Shown here: one piece after another, positions 62,773-64,000 of the stretch
Numbering within the stretch: the first letter of the stretch is position 1
Layout: each line of letters begins with the position of its first letter
Assembly: GCF_014196055.1 (NCBI RefSeq)
Contig: NZ_JACICY010000006.1
Coordinates: 124,001-188,000 of the forward strand
DNA length: 64,000 bases
Direction: 5' to 3'
Source of the DNA: Novosphingobium hassiacum
GTDB lineage: Bacteria; Pseudomonadota; Alphaproteobacteria; Sphingomonadales; Sphingomonadaceae
The notes under the pieces: generated by a model
What the model saw: the letters and a program-made list of their open reading frames with translations, nothing else
What the model was told of the DNA's origin: nothing
The model's database searches: none
Program-made: the position numbers and the translations under genes

Positions 62773-64000
62773 TCAGGGCAGAACCGGCCCCCACGCAGGA
62801 TCAGAACCATCGACGGGTGTATTGAGTTTCCGTTCGTTGCGCCCCGTGAGGTCGACCTGCCAGATGCCGGTCTTGCCACTACCGCGTTCCGTGCGGAAAA
62901 ACTGGATGATCCGGCCGTTTGGCGACCACGTGGGAGCCTCGTCCTGCCAGCTGTCGGTCAGCAGGCGCATGCTGCCGCCCGATGGTGTGGTGACGCCGAT
63001 GCGGAAGTTGCCCGCGATGTTGGTGAAAGCGATCTGGTCACCGCGCGGCGACCATTCGGGCGTGGCGGCGCGGCCACCGAAAAAGCTGATGCGCTTCTGG
63101 TTCGAACCATCCGCATTCATCACATAGATCTGCTGCCCGCCCGAACGATCGCTCTCGAACACGATCTTGCTGCCATCGGGTGAGTACGATCCGCCGACGT
63201 CGAGGCCCGGTGAATCGGTCAGGCGCTGGGACTGCCCGCCACCCACCGAAACGCGGTAGATGTCGGTGTTGCCCGCAATCGCCATCGAATAGAGGATGTA
63301 CTTGCCATCGGGCGACCAGCGCGGCGAGAACGTGGGGTTGTTGCTCGAGGTAACGAGCTTCTGCTGCCCGGTGCCGATGTTGTAGATGTAGATCCGCGGC
63401 GCACCGTTGAGGTAGCTCAGGTACACGATCTGGCTGTAGTCGGGCGAATAGCGCGGCGTCAGCGCGGTGGCCTGACCGTTGGTGATAAAGCGGTGGTTGG
63501 CGCCATCGGAATCCATGATCGCCAGTTGCTTGCGGCGGCGATCCTTGGGGCCGGTCTCTGCAATGTAGGCGATCTTGCTGTCGAAGAACGGGCTTTCGCC
63601 GGACAGCCGCGAATAGACCATGTCGGCGCATTTGTGCGCGGCGCGCCGCCATTCCTCGGGCTTCACGACATAACCCTGCCGCGCCAGCTCGCTGCCGAGC
63701 GCGACGTCGTAGAGGTAGCAGCCAACGGTCAGCTTGCCATCGCCATTGGCGCGGACGAAGCCCTGCACCAGCATTTCGGCCGAGCGACCGCGCCAGCCGT
63801 CGAACGCGGGGGCGGCCACCTGGGGGAAAGCGATCGCCGGAAGGGCATCGGGGCCGACCGGCTTGAACAGGCCGTTGTTCTTGAGATCGTTGAATACCAC
63901 CCGCGCGACATTGCGGCCGAGCGCCTCGGTATTGCCACCCTCTGCTGCCGTGGCGACGCTGGCGTTGGTCGGGAACGCAGGGATCGCGATGCCGAGGTCC
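62773..64000 (-). CDS. tolB: Tol-Pal protein TolB (5' end outside window)
   Basis: TolB is the periplasmic beta-propeller of Tol-Pal. The visible part (about 408 codons) covers the end of the N-terminal domain and the six-bladed propeller, with YSPDYSQIVYLSYLNG, SPRWSPDGKYILYSMAIAG, GSYSPDGSKIVFESDRSGGQ and AFTNIAGNFRIGV blades. The frame stays open to base 64000 on the minus strand with DLGIAIPAFPTNAS, so the start and signal peptide lie beyond the edge. It is followed by pal. Confidence 0.95.
   Translation of the reverse strand, partial: DLGIAIPAFPTNASVATAAEGGNTEALGRNVARVVFNDLKNNGLFKPVGPDALPAIAFPQVAAPAFDGWRGRSAEMLVQGFVRANGDGKLTVGCYLYDVALGSELARQGYVVKPEEWRRAAHKCADMVYSRLSGESPFFDSKIAYIAETGPKDRRRKQLAIMDSDGANHRFITNGQATALTPRYSPDYSQIVYLSYLNGAPRIYIYNIGTGQQKLVTSSNNPTFSPRWSPDGKYILYSMAIAGNTDIYRVSVGGGQSQRLTDSPGLDVGGSYSPDGSKIVFESDRSGGQQIYVMNADGSNQKRISFFGGRAATPEWSPRGDQIAFTNIAGNFRIGVTTPSGGSMRLLTDSWQDEAPTWSPNGRIIQFFRTERGSGKTGIWQVDLTGRNERKLNTPVDGSDPAWGPVLP

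Overview
The window is a contiguous stretch of an alphaproteobacterial chromosome with high G+C. It most resembles Sphingomonadales (Novosphingobium/Sphingobium/Erythrobacter-like). The reasons are the argS-SPOR-nagZ-scpA-scpB-tatABC order, the Pal/TolB proteins, the long KQCGH-type isocitrate lyase, the style of the Tad-pilus proteins, a TonB-dependent receptor with a glycine-rich insert, and several small dispersed palindromic repeats. The taxon is inferred from gene content, not from a marker search.

Layout. (1) 20-7454, minus strand: a lipoprotein, argS, a SPOR-domain protein, nagZ, scpA-scpB and tatA-tatB-tatC, covering cell-wall turnover, chromosome condensation and Sec-independent export. 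(2) 7582-9974, plus: ispH, thrB, rnhA, then about 370 bp of repeats including a 220-bp MITE-like inverted-repeat element. (3) 10348-12716, minus: a DUF1508 protein, a DadA-like oxidoreductase and a PldB-like hydrolase. (4) 12769-20027, plus: a Tad/Flp pilus operon (cpaA-B-C-D-E-tadB-tadC) that lacks the cpaF/tadA motor ATPase at its usual place and ends in a strong terminator. (5) 20104-25538, minus: an FAH-family hydrolase with a MarR regulator, MTA phosphorylase, and a TetR/crotonase-remnant/SDR/thiolase fatty-acid-type locus. (6) 25642-31890, plus: thiL, H+-pyrophosphatase, a GNAT-cupin pair and tesB. (7) uvrC (minus), a PilZ protein (plus) and a TonB-dependent receptor (minus). (8) 37042-39034, plus: maf, an RNase E/G-like protein, yacG and tRNA-Phe. 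(9) 39035-40304: scar of an integrated element (truncated integrase) followed by an orphan winged-helix gene and a small helical protein. (10) 40361-44487, minus: a coupled E1 dehydrogenase, malonyltransferase-like protein and LMW phosphatase, plus a DUF1428 protein. (11) 44787-49819, plus: purC, an M16 peptidase, purS and purQ. (12) a GGDEF/EAL protein, a 52-aa protein and isocitrate lyase on minus, facing a divergent ScfR/RamB-type regulator with a perfect palindromic operator candidate. (13) cyanide-insensitive-type cydA-cydB-DUF2474 (minus). (14) 58450-61345, plus: GNAT, DUF1285, NUDIX CoA hydrolase and CCA-adding enzyme. (15) a DnaJ-like protein, pal and a 5'-truncated tolB on minus.

Most of the window is ordinary housekeeping sequence with tightly packed operons, many of them joined by ATGA or GTGA stop/start overlaps. 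The unusual parts are the motor-less Tad operon, the internally deleted crotonase, the tRNA-Phe integration scar, the E1/malonyltransferase/phosphatase trio, the aceA-regulator palindrome and the dispersed repeat elements. I found no CRISPR array, rRNA, complete phage or intact transposase, and no clear candidate for a wholly new system.
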